Assembly: GCA_946122785.1 (NCBI GenBank)
Contig: CAMGYJ010000005.1
Location: 61,950,200-62,014,199 of the forward strand
Length of the DNA: 64,000 nucleotides
Direction: 5' to 3'
DNA from: Linum tenue
Taxonomy: Eukaryota > Streptophyta > Magnoliopsida > Malpighiales > Linaceae
The position numbers and the translations under genes are program-made. The notes beneath the pieces are model-generated. The model was not told the DNA's origin. It searched no databases and saw only the letters and a list, made by a program, of their open reading frames with translations. This document shows, piece after piece, positions 1 to 11,992 of the stretch; the first letter of the stretch is position 1, and each line of letters opens with the position of its first letter.

Positions 1-149
1 CATGTAGATTAAAGTTCTGAAATTTTTTGATTTGCTTTAGAACTTCTATACCTTTTTGACAATAAGAGTACTCTATTATCATGTTGATTTTTCGTATTTA
101 ATAAGTGGGTTTTTGTTTCTTACTATAACAATTTTTACAAAATGTGCAT

Positions 150-905
150 TAGCAAGCCTCTTTTAACTCCTTTTCCTCGATCCGTGAGGAAGTCAATGTA
201 GAAAGGGGTGCCATAAGCTTTATCCTTGCATTTTAAGCACATACTCAAGGAAAAACTTCATTCGACGGGGGATCATACAATATTGATCAAAATTTGACGA
301 TCGTGAACCAACTTTTAATTGAACTTTCATACCCCTATGTGCAATGAATGATTGTACCACACGTTGAGCACTTTACCCCACAATATATTCGTTATGGCAA
401 CGTGTTTTTATTTTGATTGTGAGACAAATTTTTTATTATAAAGGTACAATTCACTATACTAAAAAAATTAAAAGCAAAAGATTCATTGCCATATTTTGGA
501 AATTTGTAACGGACAAGATCATGCATGTTATCCAAATATGATGAGTGGTCTTTATGTCTCAAGACAAAAATATCACCACACTAGTCTTCCTAGATAAAAT
601 GCAATTTATAGATTAAAATTAAATTGATTCAAAGAAAGACGACAAGTCAAATACTTGAAGTGGATGCCATAGAGTTGATTTTATAAAAGGTCGTGCATCC
701 AAAAATATAGCATTCAACTTTAAAAATCTCATGCCAATAATGGTGGTTGATGCAGTCTTAGATTTGTAAAATTTAGCATATGAATGGAAACAAAACACTA
801 TGAAATCTTATTATTTTTATAAATTCAAGCACAATTTGATCTTACTCCACCCTACACTTTAATGGGACGTTGTCTATGTCCTCAATAGATCAAATAATAA
901 GAAGG
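150..905 (-). mobile_element. Decayed Athila-type retrotransposon 3' UTR remnant
   Basis: Read on the minus strand, this stretch follows block by block the 3' untranslated region of the plus-strand elements at 13.8-14.1 kb and 32.5-32.8 kb. It has a CTTTTCCTC block, an AAGCTTTATCC block, a CTCAAG block, and a GTGCAATGAA...CCACACGTTG...TTTACCCC block near 345-400. At about 850-900 it has a TATTGAGGACA...AAAGTGTAGGGTGG stretch that corresponds to the conserved TTGAGGACAATGTC plus polypurine motif. No LTR edge is recognisable and point changes are many, so this is an old copy. The remainder of 1-1290 shows no convincing gene. Confidence 0.55.
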
Positions 906-1290
906 TAAGGGTAGGTAAGAACGAAAATACTCGAATGTGGGTAATTCATAAAAAGAGTATGCAAAAATAGTTGAGGTTAACATCCAAATCATTTAGGAAA
1001 TGAAAAAAAAAACAAACATTGAAAAAAAGGGAAAGAGAAAATGCTTTTCCTCCTCAACACAAGTAGGGAAAAAATTAGAAAAAAATATTTTTCACCTAAA
1101 CCCTCATCCGTGGGGTTGCTCCAAAGTTTGTGGTGCACATTGGCAATCCTGGACCATGTGTGTCCATCCAGGTCCTTGCCTTTGCATTGCTCTGAACTAG
1201 AGAGTCAACTTTGATTGTCATCCTCTGCTGCCAAGCTTTGGTAATCCACCGTGTCTGATGGGCATGCCGTCGTGCCACGTTCATGGTGTG

Positions 1291-1298
1291 ATACCGAT
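1291..1298. repeat. Left target site duplication of hAT element
   Basis: ATACCGAT immediately before the left TIR; identical to 1955-1962. Confidence 0.85.
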
Positions 1299-1954
1299 TA
1301 GGGCTGGAAGTTTGGTACCGGTATTTGGGATATACCGAATACCGTACCGAATTTGTCTATATTTGGTATTACCGAATATACGTATTATTTTGTGGGATTG
1401 GGATTGGGATTGAATTTCAATTGTTATTCGGTATTAGGGATTACATGATTGGGATCGGTATATACCGAAATACCGATCAATACCGAAATATAAGTTAGTG
1501 TGTATTTTATCCTCTCAACTAGACTCTCACATTCACTACTACGCGACCATCAACCACCAAAAGTGTCATTTAATTATACATAGATCATTATATCACTATT
1601 TCACACTATTATTAGTCGTCTCTCAACCTCAAATTCGTCAAATTAAAGATTACCAATTACAAGAACTTAAGATGTTAGCTCTAGGCAACTCAAGACTATT
1701 TTCTTAGTCTCTTCGCCCTAAATTAAACAATAAAATTTAATTTATATATTTAATTATTAATTGCAAAGGTAAGTAATTATGTATTCGATAATACCGATTG
1801 GGATACCGAGGTACCGATTGGGATACCGAAATTATTTAGGGATTGGGATACCGAAATTATTTAGGGATTGGGATTGATTTTAGGGTGTAATTCGGTATTC
1901 GGGATTTCGGTATTTGGTATTGGGATACCGATACCGTACCGATTTCCACCCCTA
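1299..1954. mobile_element. Non-autonomous hAT-superfamily DNA transposon
   Basis: The element starts TAGGGCTGGAA and ends TTCCACCCCTA, the terminal inverted repeat typical of plant hAT elements (TAGGGGTGGAA). It is flanked on both sides by the identical octamer ATACCGAT (1291-1298 and 1955-1962), the 8-bp target duplication expected of hAT. Both ends carry many subterminal copies of ATACCGA/TCGGTAT in both orientations (1313-1480 and 1785-1945), as expected for transposase-binding sites. The centre has no transposase-like frame, so it must rely on a partner element. The perfect duplication suggests a fairly recent insertion. The host sequence it split is unidentified. Confidence 0.85.
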
Positions 1955-1962
1955 ATACCGAT
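1955..1962. repeat. Right target site duplication of hAT element
   Basis: ATACCGAT immediately after the right TIR; identical to 1291-1298. Confidence 0.85.
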
Positions 1963-2449
1963 ACATGTTGGTGTTAGTCTCAATCTAGCACTTGTGCCTA
2001 GCCTCAATAGTAACATATCCCCCGGGGAGTCAACGGAGGAGGTGGCATCGAAGTAGATGCATCTATGTTGTGTGCTCTGGTACATAGTGGTTTAGGATAA
2101 TCGCAACTCATGGAGCAAAAATGGGGGGTTAAGGCTAAATTGACCTTTTAGCCCCCTCGAAAACAAAAACTGATGCAGATCGGGGGCTATAATTTTCTAT
2201 TTCATAGTTGGTAATCATAACTTATGAATAGTTTAAGTTATGTTTTTCAATTTAAATTTATATATTTGTTCATGATAATTAGATACGAACATTTCGATAA
2301 AATTTGAGAAATTTTCGAGATACTTTTTTTTAATAGTTAAAATTATTAGTTAATCCCTTCAATTGATGGTTCACATCTTTATTTTGAAATTCTTGGCATT
2401 ACTTCATCTTTATGCATAATTGGCTGCTAGTATAGTCAATTATTAGTAC

Positions 2450-3620
2450 TTTTTTATTTTGACAGGCAAAAACTTTTTATTCCAAACCCCAAACAGGGAA
2501 GCAAGAAACATTACAAGATGGGAGTAATGATGTTACAAATAAGGATCCAGTCCATCGGTAACGCACACAACCTAGCCTGACCGGCAACCCAATCCGCAAG
2601 TGAATTCAAACGCCGAGGCACAAACTCGACTTTGATCCACAGAGCTGATTGGAGGATCGAACACATGCGAGCAATTGTCGCACGACATTGCCAAGGCCAG
2701 TGGATCGGATCCTGACGCAAAGCAATGGAGAGAACCTGGCAATCCGTACGGATACACGTAGGAATCTGATCTTGCGATGCAATCAGGATGACATTGAAGA
2801 GACCAAATGCTTCCGCTTGAATGGGTAGGAGCAAAGGAAAGACTCAGTCTTGCCGTCGTACACTTCACCATGGGAATCAACAATAGTGATCCCATAAGCT
2901 GCCAAAGATGAACCTGAGACAAAGGATCCATCACAGTTCATCACTCGTGAAGCCGAGAAAGGCGGTGGTGAAGGATTCGAACGTGAACCCCTAGGCTGAG
3001 ATCGTGATTGTGCCGCAGAGAGAATATTGGAACTCGTCACTGTCACACGAGCTTCCTCCAAATTAAGACAGTCACGAGTCGACACAATCACTGTGGAGGC
3101 CAGGGTAGGAGCCTTCTCTTCAAAAACAAATGAATTTCGAGCAAGCCAAATATTCCACAGGTAGCACACAATCCTGCGAATATGTGCAATGGAGTGGGTA
3201 TCTTGGAGGCTGAAGAACCATACTTCGAAAGAGGAGTTATGGGAGGGCAAGTGCTGATGAGTTCTGATATCTTCCAAGTAGCAGCAGCATACCGGCAGAA
3301 GAACAAGCAATGCATGACTGTTTCAGAGTGTGTATCGCAAAGGGGACACATCGGATTTGGCGCACATTTCCTCGAGAACAACCTTTCCCTTGTTGCAATA
3401 GCCTTCTTAGCACACTTCCAAACAAAGAACCTCAACTTTGGAGGGAGAGAAAGAGACCATAACCACTTCCAGTCTTGACGGTTTGGGCGGTTGCTCAAAT
3501 GACTCTCTTGACCAGCCGGATGATCACGTTTGTCGGGGAGAGTATGATAGGCTGATCTCGTCGTGTAATTTCCTGCCAAATTGTAAAACAACTCACCACC
3601 CATATCATATCTAGACAATG
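2450..3620 (-). pseudogene. 5'-truncated LINE (L1-type) 3' end: zf-RVT and RNase H remnant
   Basis: The minus strand encodes, in two or three frames, the end of a plant L1-type ORF2. Residues from 3618 to about 3250 resemble the zinc-binding region after reverse transcriptase, with FFVWKCAKKAIATRERL, CPLCDTHSETVMHCLFFC and YAAATW. From 3000 down to 2510 comes an RNase H-like domain with NCDGSF, EAFGLFNVI, RTDCQ and VPRRLNSLADWVAG. The tail at 2450-2500 reads AATAAAAAGTTTTTGCCTGTC followed by an A-rich end, a usual plant L1 terminus. Frameshifts and the missing RT show it is dead. It sits between two copies of a ~50-bp repeat (2401-2450 and 3631-3682), either a long target duplication or insertion into a tandem repeat. 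Confidence 0.8.
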
Positions 3621-3934
3621 CAGTGATCCATCACTTCATCTTTATGCAGAATCGGCCACTAGTATAGTCAATTATTAGTACTTGAAACAACTCACACCAC
3701 TCATCTCGTATCCGGAAAATTCAGTGATCCATCACTTCATCTTTATGCATACTTGGACACTAGTATATTCAATTATTAGTACTTGAAACAACTAACACCA
3801 CTCATCTTGTCTATATAATATAGCTTATTGAAAGGAAAAAAAAATCACCCCCACTCTTTACTTCTCTCAAAATTTCCTCAACAAGGCATCATGTATTCAT
3901 CTCAATCTTCTTTCACTGAATTTTCTGGATACGA

Positions 3935-4020
3935 GATGAGTGGTGTGAGTTGTTTCAAGTACTAATAATTGAATATACTGAGTCAATTATTAGTACTTGA
4001 AACAACTCACACCGCTCATC
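3935..4020. repeat. 38-bp inverted repeat with 10-bp spacer
   Basis: The left arm 3935-3972 (GATGAGTGGTGTGAG...AATTGA) is the reverse complement of 3983-4020 with one mismatch. The same sequence occurs as direct copies near 3660-3715 and 3760-3810, so the arms come from inverted duplication of a local repeat unit. Confidence 0.85.
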
Positions 4021-4105
4021 TTGTCTATATAATATAGCTTATTGAAAGGGGAAAAAAAATCACCCCCACTCTTTACTTCTCTCAAAATTTCCTCAACAAG
4101 GCATC

Positions 4106-4327
4106 ATGTATTCATCTCAATCTTCTTCGTCTTATGAGCAAGAGTATGCAGAGCTTCAAATGTTCGACCACAAACTCCAACAGGAACTACAACAAATGGA
4201 GGCTGAGGAATGTTCACCACTTCCCCGACAAGTTGGCAGCCGAGGCTTCACCAGACATCATAGAGAAATTGCTCATTTACGCTTGATGAATGATTACTTC
4301 GGTCAAAATGGAAAGCTTCCCATTTAG
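4106..4327 (+). pseudogene. Harbinger transposase N-terminal fragment
   Basis: This 73-codon frame begins MYSSQSSSSYEQEY and contains RGFTRHHREIAHLRLMNDYF before stopping at 4325. In full plant Harbinger-like transposases a very similar stretch (an R-x-H run, H-x-x-L, D-Y-F) lies near the N-terminus, ahead of the catalytic DDE domain. Here the frame ends straight after it and no DDE region follows, so it is a truncated remnant. It lies just downstream of a TATA-like TATATAATATAG at 4025-4036. The function of any short product is unknown. Confidence 0.5.
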
Positions 4328-4596
4328 AACATTGTGACAGGATCCTCTAACAATGCTCATCTTTGAAATCCTTATCTTTCATTTCGGACTTATAAATGTC
4401 CTCTGACATGGCCAACTACATATATTTACAAAATATAATTTCATAATCAAGATTAAGAGATAATAAAATTCACAACGTGGAAAAGAAAAAAAACTTACCA
4501 CGTCATCTTCAGTTTGACCACTAGATCTTTGCTCGTTACCCTTCCTCAATGCCCCCTTTCATAAGCTACACGTCTTGCCTATTACCTTGACATCAT

Positions 4597-4770
4597 CTAT
4601 TGTTCGGAGCGCTCCAAGTGTGGATTGACCATATGAAATGCCTCATCTATCCGCTCCCAAAACTTTTTGAAGGGTTGACCATTGCCTATTGCTCCGTCGC
4701 ATGATATTTGCACCAAAATTGACATAAGACTGTCTTCATCTTCAGACTAGTTGACACCTCTTTTGCTCAT
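4597..4770 (-). pseudogene. PIF/Harbinger Myb/SANT-like ORF fragment
   Basis: Reading down from an ATG at 4770, the frame gives MSKRGVN, a stop, SEDEDSLMSILVQIS, then FKKFWERIDEAFHMVNPHLERSEQ and a second stop. The S-E-D-E...L and F-W-x-R-I pattern is that of the SANT/Myb-like accessory protein of plant PIF elements. The internal stop replaces what is usually a tryptophan. It is head-to-head with the transposase fragment, as in intact elements. Confidence 0.5.
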
Positions 4771-5310
4771 GATGAAATTGCAGAAGATGAGAATTTTTTT
4801 TTGGAGGTGAGGTGTTTGGAGAAAGTGTAGAGAGTGAGATATGAGATGGTGTATGAAATGAGGAGTTGGATGAGGTTTTTATAGAATTTTTTCTAGCTAT
4901 TATTTTGAATCTCGTGCTTTATAGCCGTTGGTATATAATTTTAAAATTTTTTATAGAATTTTTCGACGTCAAATAGCATCGGAACGGTCGAAAATTGCAC
5001 CGCAAATGTGTATCGATTTGTTTAAAAAGAACCATAAAGCAAATAAAAAGAAAAAAAGCAGCCAACGGTCAAAAAGACAGCCAGCCACGCGGACGGGGAG
5101 TGCGCCAAAATGCGGCACGCGCCTGCCGCGCAGACGATTACTGACTGCCAGCTTTTCTAAAGTGGTTCCGATTTTAGCTCCTCCCAAATTTTAGCCTCCA
5201 TGAACTAGACCTATTTTAGGCTCCAATTTTTTGTTTTAGCCCTTTATCCCCCTTTTACACCATGGGTTGGAGATGATTTGGTGGTGCTAAAAGGGTAGCA
5301 CCATGGGTTC

Positions 5311-5489
5311 CATAGTGGGTAATGATCTCTCGCCATCCTTGTTGGACTCATATCTCGTAGGTTTCTAGATTGTTTAACAACGAATAGCAAAAACCTGAGT
5401 TTTCAAATGAAAACGAAAAAGGAAATCTTCATAAAATTGACTCAAGTTCGCAGCATTTTTCCTTCCTGATAAATGATAATATTAACTAG
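5311..5489. other. Short intergenic stretch downstream of GLYK
   Basis: No gene or repeat is recognised. It lies past the GLYK stop codon and probably includes its 3' UTR. An A-rich TAAATGATAATATTAA lies just beyond the stop on the gene strand, but no polyadenylation signal can be assigned with confidence. Confidence 0.4.
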
Positions 5490-8224
5490 CTAGTTCTCCA
5501 GAATGGGATTCCTGCCTTCATCAATTTCAATAACCAGGAGATTCTCAGGAGTCGACCCCTTTGGTCCTTCAGTGTAAAGTACAGGTAGATAAGCTTTGTA
5601 TGCCGGCAGGTACCTGGAAACGAAGTCCTCAATCTGCAAAACAGAATAAGAAAACTCTTCCTCAGTGAAGTTTCCACTTCAGAAAGAGACAATTTAGACA
5701 TTATGGATAAAAGATGTCGATAGCATATCACAACCTCTTCGTCAGTCATTCCAGGTTTTCCTGCTTCCCTCATAGCAATCTCTGCCTGCAAAATGACATA
5801 TACCAATGAAAAGAATGGTGACTAGTTGTTGCTTATGAGGCACAAGAACTCTATGTGAGCTGCATAAAAGAATTAATCTTTTCATTCCAACATCAAAAAG
5901 CAACCTGCAGTCGCCATTGGTAAACACAACTTGGGTCCTGGATCTTTATGACTGCCCAAGCATCCACAAACTTGTCCCATGCATCATAGTATGCTTCGAG
6001 ATTCTTGTTCACTATCTCCAACTGTGCAATCAAGAAGAAATTTTTAGTTATTTGAGTATAGAACAAACAAGACTTGATTGCACAAGAACTCAATCCATAA
6101 CCTGTGGATCAACAGCTCGAACAGCTTCTACAGGTTGGGGTGTGAACCCAAGCATCCAACCTTCAAACAGAACCACCTAAAGCAACATGCACATGACTGC
6201 ATGAGTAAACTAATAATGGATTTTTAAAAATTGTACTGTAGTAATTGAAGGTGACTAAAGAGGATTTTTTATACCGTTAATGGTCCTTCAACAACTGGCC
6301 AGGCAGAAGGATCAGCTCTATCGCCTTTACCACTATATGCAGACTACAAATAAGTAAGTTGGTCAAGAACAACTCTGAGCTTAAACAACAGAAAACCCAA
6401 TAAAAGCATCAAACTATCTTACTTTATCATAGCGGGGTAACTTCATCTTCATACCTGAAAACTTGATATAAAAAAACAGTATCAAATAAGACAGGCGCTA
6501 CACCACCAGGAAGATGACCAAGGGGAAAAGTCCTACCTTCTTTAGTCATTTTGCAAAGAGAAGTCAGTGTTTCAACTGAGAATGGAAGATCATGGCTCCC
6601 AGCATTTCCACGTAACTAAAGAAGAAAGAGGAAATCACAAATCAGAGAACAAGTTTATTTCAAGGTTGTTCACACCTGCATGAGGCTGCTCTCATCGTAT
6701 AGAAAAATTTCAAAGCAGAGATTGGTTGCTTGCAACCTCTAGAAGTGAATTTCCCGGATTTGCTTCTCTCAGCTTACCCTGCAATTGACATGAAAATTGC
6801 TTCAGCTTCCTTTAACTTGAAGGCATGAAGTTTATTGACAAGGTACCTGATCCTCTGCCGTCAAATAGAAATCATCTATTGATATTGTCGCGGACTTCCT
6901 GAAAACGAAATCGTATGGGTCAATTGTCCAAATTTCCCAGTCTGGTGTCAATATACATTTTGGATCATCTATTATCATTGGTTTACCTTCCAGTGACATC
7001 AAAGAGATGAGCAAGAGCAGAAACAAGAGTAGTCTTTCCACAACCTTGAGGTGCACTAAAACCAATCTGTAAAACAAAATCTAATCCCTGTTACTACTAA
7101 CTAGCATTGGTTATAAACAAAAGAGTGCCGTTGTAAACTTGTAAGGAAACGGTACCACTAGGGGAGGTATGTCTTCTCCATCTTTGAACTGGGAAGCGTG
7201 CTTGGAAATCTGATTCTCACACCATAAAAAAACCGGGATATAGTAGTGGTAAAACCTTTTTTTCTGAGGATCAGTGAGGTGCATGTCATTGAGCTGAAAC
7301 AACCGGCTCAAGAGGGATCCATAGAGAATCCACTTGTCAATGGACTCAGCAATTGTATCTGAAGTCAAACCCATCTTGCCAATAAGTGGACCTGCGCATA
7401 TGTACTCGAAAAAGTTCTGCACAGAAGCAACTTCTGCAGGCGCAGATGGGAAAGCTGAATCCACTGAACCCCTTCTCCAGTTTTTGCTGGAAATGGGATT
7501 CTGATGCACGTGAATGGAGTTGCCCTGAATCCACGAACATCCATGGCCACCTGCATATCGCATCAGAAAGAACGCCTGGTGATGTAAAACCATCCAAAGG
7601 TGTCAGCCAAGCACACGGATGTCCTAGTCTAAGAACCATATTCAGCATTTCATCAACTTCAACTAGGTTTACCCCAATTCAGCCGTTGTAAACATTGTGT
7701 TCTGAAGCTGAATCCCATTTCTGACTAAAGCAATCACCTTTCAGAACTGAGGTTAATTTTCTACAATCATATGGGATTAGAAACAACCCTAATCGCTTCT
7801 AGACACCACCGATTGAAACAGGACCCAAGTACAACAACACCCTAATTCAGTTCTTGAAAGAGAATTTATGACAGGGTAATCTAAAAAAAACCCGTGAAAA
7901 TTGTTTATTGGAGCAAAATACCAGAGAGTAAGAATTAAGAAGCTAATGGGCAAGAAATTCACCTGATTTTGAGAGATTACTTGGCATCCGAGAGACTGCG
8001 GATTTGGGTTTCGTCGATGGAACAGAGGAATGATAAGAACAAGGGAACGGAAGGAATTTACAATTATTCTTGTTAACCTTAGTGGAGACCCATTCACTTG
8101 CAGAATGTAAGCAATTTGCATGGTTAATATTATAATAATCATGGTTGTTCAGACTGTGTATGGAAGAGAAGCTGCAGAGTGGCGACGGCGGTGATGACGC
8201 CACATTCAATGCCGCCATTCCCAT
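5490..8224 (-). CDS. GLYK: D-glycerate 3-kinase, chloroplastic (12 exons)
   Basis: GLYK phosphorylates D-glycerate to 3-phosphoglycerate with ATP in the chloroplast stroma, the last step of photorespiration. Exons read from the minus strand: 8224-7963, 7550-7156, 7066-6987, 6898-6847, 6778-6737, 6615-6537, 6454-6423, 6343-6275, 6176-6102, 6021-5905, 5785-5735, 5633-5490. All introns are GT-AG and the phases agree, giving 1398 nt and 465 aa, close to the family length. The Ser-rich N-terminus looks like a transit peptide. The P-loop SAPQGCGKTT lies at about 223-232, followed by SIDDFYLT near 252-259, LRGNAGSHDLP, KMKLPRYDKSAYSGKGDRAD, LFEGWMLGF and a C-terminal RNPILEN. The exon 2 acceptor is the least certain junction; in-frame alternatives exist further into that exon. 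No frame defect is seen, so the gene looks functional. Confidence 0.93.
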
Positions 8225-10150
8225 CTCTTCCCGTTCTCTCCCTACCTCGGGCGGCGGCTATCTGGCGCCCAGTGTTGTTCTACCTTCTTCTCTTTTTCTG
8301 TCTCTTTGTTTCTGAGTTATGGCTGCTGCTGAATTTAGAGGATTGAGTGGAATCAAACAAAACAAGATAAGATTTCTTCTTTCTTTCTGGTGCTGGGAGT
8401 TCCATCTGTTAGTCCACAGTTTATTAATAGCCAGAGGACAAGAGCCAAGAGGAATATATACTAGCTATAAGATGTCAGTTAACAGTTCAAGTCTATGAAA
8501 GCTTTTAATTTTTCAGGTTACCAAGTCCCAAGTATGGGTTTTTTTTTTTTTTTTTTTTTGACGAAAAGTATGGTTTTGGAGACTTGGCCAAATGAAATTT
8601 TACAGACGGGCGAGGACTGTTTAGCTTTTGGAATTCCTTTTGCCATTGATTTTGGTAACGAATGTGATATGACCGTTAGATCTCTTTTTCTGAATTTCGA
8701 CTAATCTCAATGGTTAATTAATATTTTTTGGCGATGCCACGTTTTGTTGTGGGGCGGATATGACGTATGAGCATGTATTATGTGGCCCATTATGGTGTTT
8801 TGTTAGTATTATTAGCCTAAAATTAATTTTTTGTTAGTAGTTTTGTTAGTAATATTGACCGAGAAGAGATATACGACGGTCAATATTCAATTTAATTTTT
8901 TTGAAAATTTTGGCTCGTAAATGATATTTACCTAAACCAAAGTAGACTCATTGATTATGGGTAGGATAGGGTATAATGACGTATATATGAGTTTGGAAGT
9001 TTGTAGATGGAAGTTTCTCTCTAGAGTTTTTCTTTTTCACCCGAGCTAGAATTTTTAACAAATATACATGGAATGTTTGGCTAGATATCTACACATATCA
9101 CATCCCATAGTGGAAAATAACGACTTTCTAATAAGTAATAACCAATATATTTAATTGGACTCAACATTGAGTTGAAAAAAAAGTTAGTGGTTCATAGCTC
9201 AATTATTAGTTCTCTAGACTGTTGGTGAGTCGTGTATGGACTCGTTCATACTTGTGATTAGAATACATAAAAATAGTATACTAATTAGGATTAGACGAAG
9301 AAGGCAAAGAAAGAGTTATGGAAGGCGAGTGAAAAATGAAACGAAAAGGAAGTAGATGATTGAAAGGTTTTGACCAATTGTTTTAGTTGGCCGTCAATAC
9401 AACAATCAACCCTTTTCACCGTAACGATTTATCGACACTTGCTTATGTCGATGTCGCATATTTTGTTACATGTAGTTAGTAGAAGTTTGTTTAGTACCCC
9501 CTAAATGTACTAAATGATGAGTTCGTAAATTCGCTCTTGCAATATTTTAGAGTCGTACCTCTTTTATCATTTATTCAATGTTTCACGTAATGAGCAAATA
9601 TAAAATGGTCGAATCTTCTCCTACAGTTGAGTGATACACCATCTTGTATTGTACAAACTAAATTTATACTTTAATGTTATGGTGGATTGGATTCATAGAT
9701 TGGTTTAAAAGGATTGGTGGATTGGATTCAGGGATTCAAGTGAAATCTAAACATTGGACCAATATGTAAATTGAAAAAATTATAGGTACAAAAATCTCAT
9801 AAAATTTAGATACCAAAACATAGTAGTTCAATAATTTTATATTAAAATTAAATTTGGAGTATCAAAATGTAAATTATACATTATAGTGACTAAGTTGTGA
9901 TTTAAGTAAATTTGGGTATCAAAATGTAAATTGTTAGGCAAGAGTAACCTAACTTCAGTTTTATTTATATTAATATGAATGGATGAAAAACATCCTAACT
10001 TTCATTCCAAATAAATTGAGATTTGAAAAGTCCATGAATGTCATACAAGATTGATTAATACAAAGCATGATCAACACTTCAAATATCATGTAATCCAAGA
10101 GGCAAAAATAAGTCCTCGACTAATTAAATAATTTGCACATTTATTACCCT
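8225..10150. other. Intergenic region upstream of GLYK
   Basis: The first 200-250 bases are CT-rich on the plus strand and probably include the GLYK promoter and 5' UTR, but I cannot place a TATA box reliably. A 21-base T run lies at 8539-8559. Beyond this the sequence is AT-rich with no recognisable gene. A GGATTGGTGGATTGGATTCA-type repeat occurs at about 9685-9740. Confidence 0.5.
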
Positions 10151-10190
10151 CGCCATCATTATGGGAGATGCAATGTCTCAATTATATCAA

Positions 10191-10410
10191 ATTGTTCCTA
10201 AAAACGATCAATGACTGTTGATGTTGGTGGTTGCTCTTATCACTACTCTTAACTAGTTGAACTGCATAGTGAGGTCTAGGTCGACTCATATTGTCAAACT
10301 AGTTCCTGAAAATAGTCAATGACTGTTGTATTCTAGTGGTTGCTCTAATCACTACTCTGAAGTAGTTGAACCGCATAATGGGAGTCTAGCTTGACTCATA
10401 CTCGTCTAAA
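10191..10410. repeat. Two-copy tandem repeat, ~110-bp unit
   Basis: Units at about 10191-10300 and 10301-10410 share TTCCT-AAAA, TCAATGACTGTTG, GTGGTTGCTCT, ATCACTACTCT, TAGTTGAAC and GACTCATA in the same order, at an estimated 80-85% identity. No coding potential is seen. Confidence 0.7.
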
Positions 10411-11140
10411 CCACACTCCAAGCTTACTAGAGCCCTTCCACCATACCTCTAAACTCTGCCTTGATAATGGAGCAAATTCCTAAGTTTAAGCGAATGTTAC
10501 AAGGCAACATCATGTGTGACCATGGATCAGGCCACATGATACTACATGACCTTCATGGTAAAAGGATCTATCGCGACATTAGGATTTGCTCAATATTGTC
10601 CAATATGTGTTTTAAAGTCCTTATGTTTACTTTTATACTTTTGATGCCGTAGTTTTTTTAGTTTTTTATACCAAAGTATACCAAATGAGTATTTTGGATT
10701 GGACAAGGAGTCTAATAACGAAGAACCACAGATCTAGGAGTAAGAATAGGCACAACCGCCTCCATATCCGCCCAACATGGTCATGGCTCAATCAAGCACA
10801 AATTCTACAGGACTTCATAGAAACACAAAAGTCTAGAAAAGTCAATTGACCTAGAATAATAAGCATGGTCAGGCCAACATTGGGGTAGGATTGTCGCTAA
10901 AGCCTAAGATATGTGAAGGCCATTTATCAGTTCCAAAACCTTCCTAACTGATCTTGAAGACTCATAGCGAACCTATCATTACCACATGAACAATTAGACA
11001 TCCAACCCGTAATCGCAACAACCCAATTGCAAAAAAATCCTAGAAGTTGGTTTGGGAGGAAACAAACTTAGTGAGATGCATATAAATATCACTTTAAAAT
11101 ATGTTTTGCACTTTTTATCCACTTTTACACTTGAGGAGGA

Positions 11141-11159
11141 GGGGGGGGGGGGGGGGGGG
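11141..11159 (+). repeat. 19-base G homopolymer
   Basis: An uninterrupted run of 19 G, preceded by GAGGAGGA. Such runs often vary in length or are misread, and may fold as a G-quadruplex. Confidence 0.95.
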
Positions 11160-11992
11160 TTCGAAACCCAACTTTCCCTCAAGTGAAGTTTAAAAGCAAA
11201 ATGATGAAGAAGAAAAATCATGGATGCCTAAGGTAGCCGCTGATGCGTAGTAAACATGCAAGTGATTAAATGTCCTAGGATGTCCTATGGTCGTATTCCT
11301 TGAGGTCTTCTAATGCACAACTACTCACACCAACCATCATGACCTACATGAATTGAACAAGCAATCAAGAAGAGTAAAGTTGTTTAGGGCTTTTTTTTAT
11401 TTATAGATGCATCAAAGTAAAGATACGTTATTGTAATAGGTAGTGAAATCGAAAACAATCATGCAAATTAGGGCTCATTCACATCATGAATCGATGATTC
11501 CTCAATGAGATTTATGATAAATCCATCTCTAGTCCTGCAGCATAAATGAGATCTATGATAAAGAAGGTGATCCTACAACTTCTGAAGAAGGAGAGGAAGA
11601 GATACAACCCCTAGGAGGACAATGGAAGAAGAAGGATGCAGTATCCAAGAACTTACACTAATCTAAACCTTTTTGGATTCGTGGGAAGATGTTTAGGGCT
11701 TCACAACTCTTGAAGTATTTGAACACTTCCTACACCTTCTTCAATCTGAATAAAAAAGTACTCCATCTACCAAGGCACCCACCATTGGAAACATCTAGGA
11801 GGAAGTGTTTGAGTATGATGACCCTCCAAACATTGAAGAAGAGATAGTGGAGGAAAATTCAAGCAAGGATAATCAGCCTCAAATGATAAAGTAGGAAAGG
11901 TGCCACCAGTTGAGCAACCATCTTAACCTAACTAACTAAAGGAGGAGCTACAATAGGAACCACCTATCAAGAATGGTTACGACCAGGCCAAC

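Larger units (their letters stand above)
3626..5310. mobile_element. Degenerate PIF/Harbinger-type DNA transposon
   Basis: The block holds the two divergent gene remnants typical of plant PIF/Harbinger elements: a plus-strand transposase N-terminus at 4106-4327 and a minus-strand Myb/SANT-like ORF at 4597-4770. The left part is duplicated: a ~130-bp segment (promoter TATATAATATAG, leader and ATG) occurs near 3785-3915 and again near 4000-4130. The right end (5160-5310) holds short CTCC...TTTAGCC phrases and GGTGCTAAAAGGGTAGCACC, which could be terminal sequence. I could not fix TIRs or a TTA/TAA duplication, so the limits are approximate. Confidence 0.5.

Noticed and set aside
7789..8142. 117-codon minus-strand frame overlapping GLYK exon 1 and intron 1
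   Set aside because: Out of frame with exon 1 and running into intron sequence.
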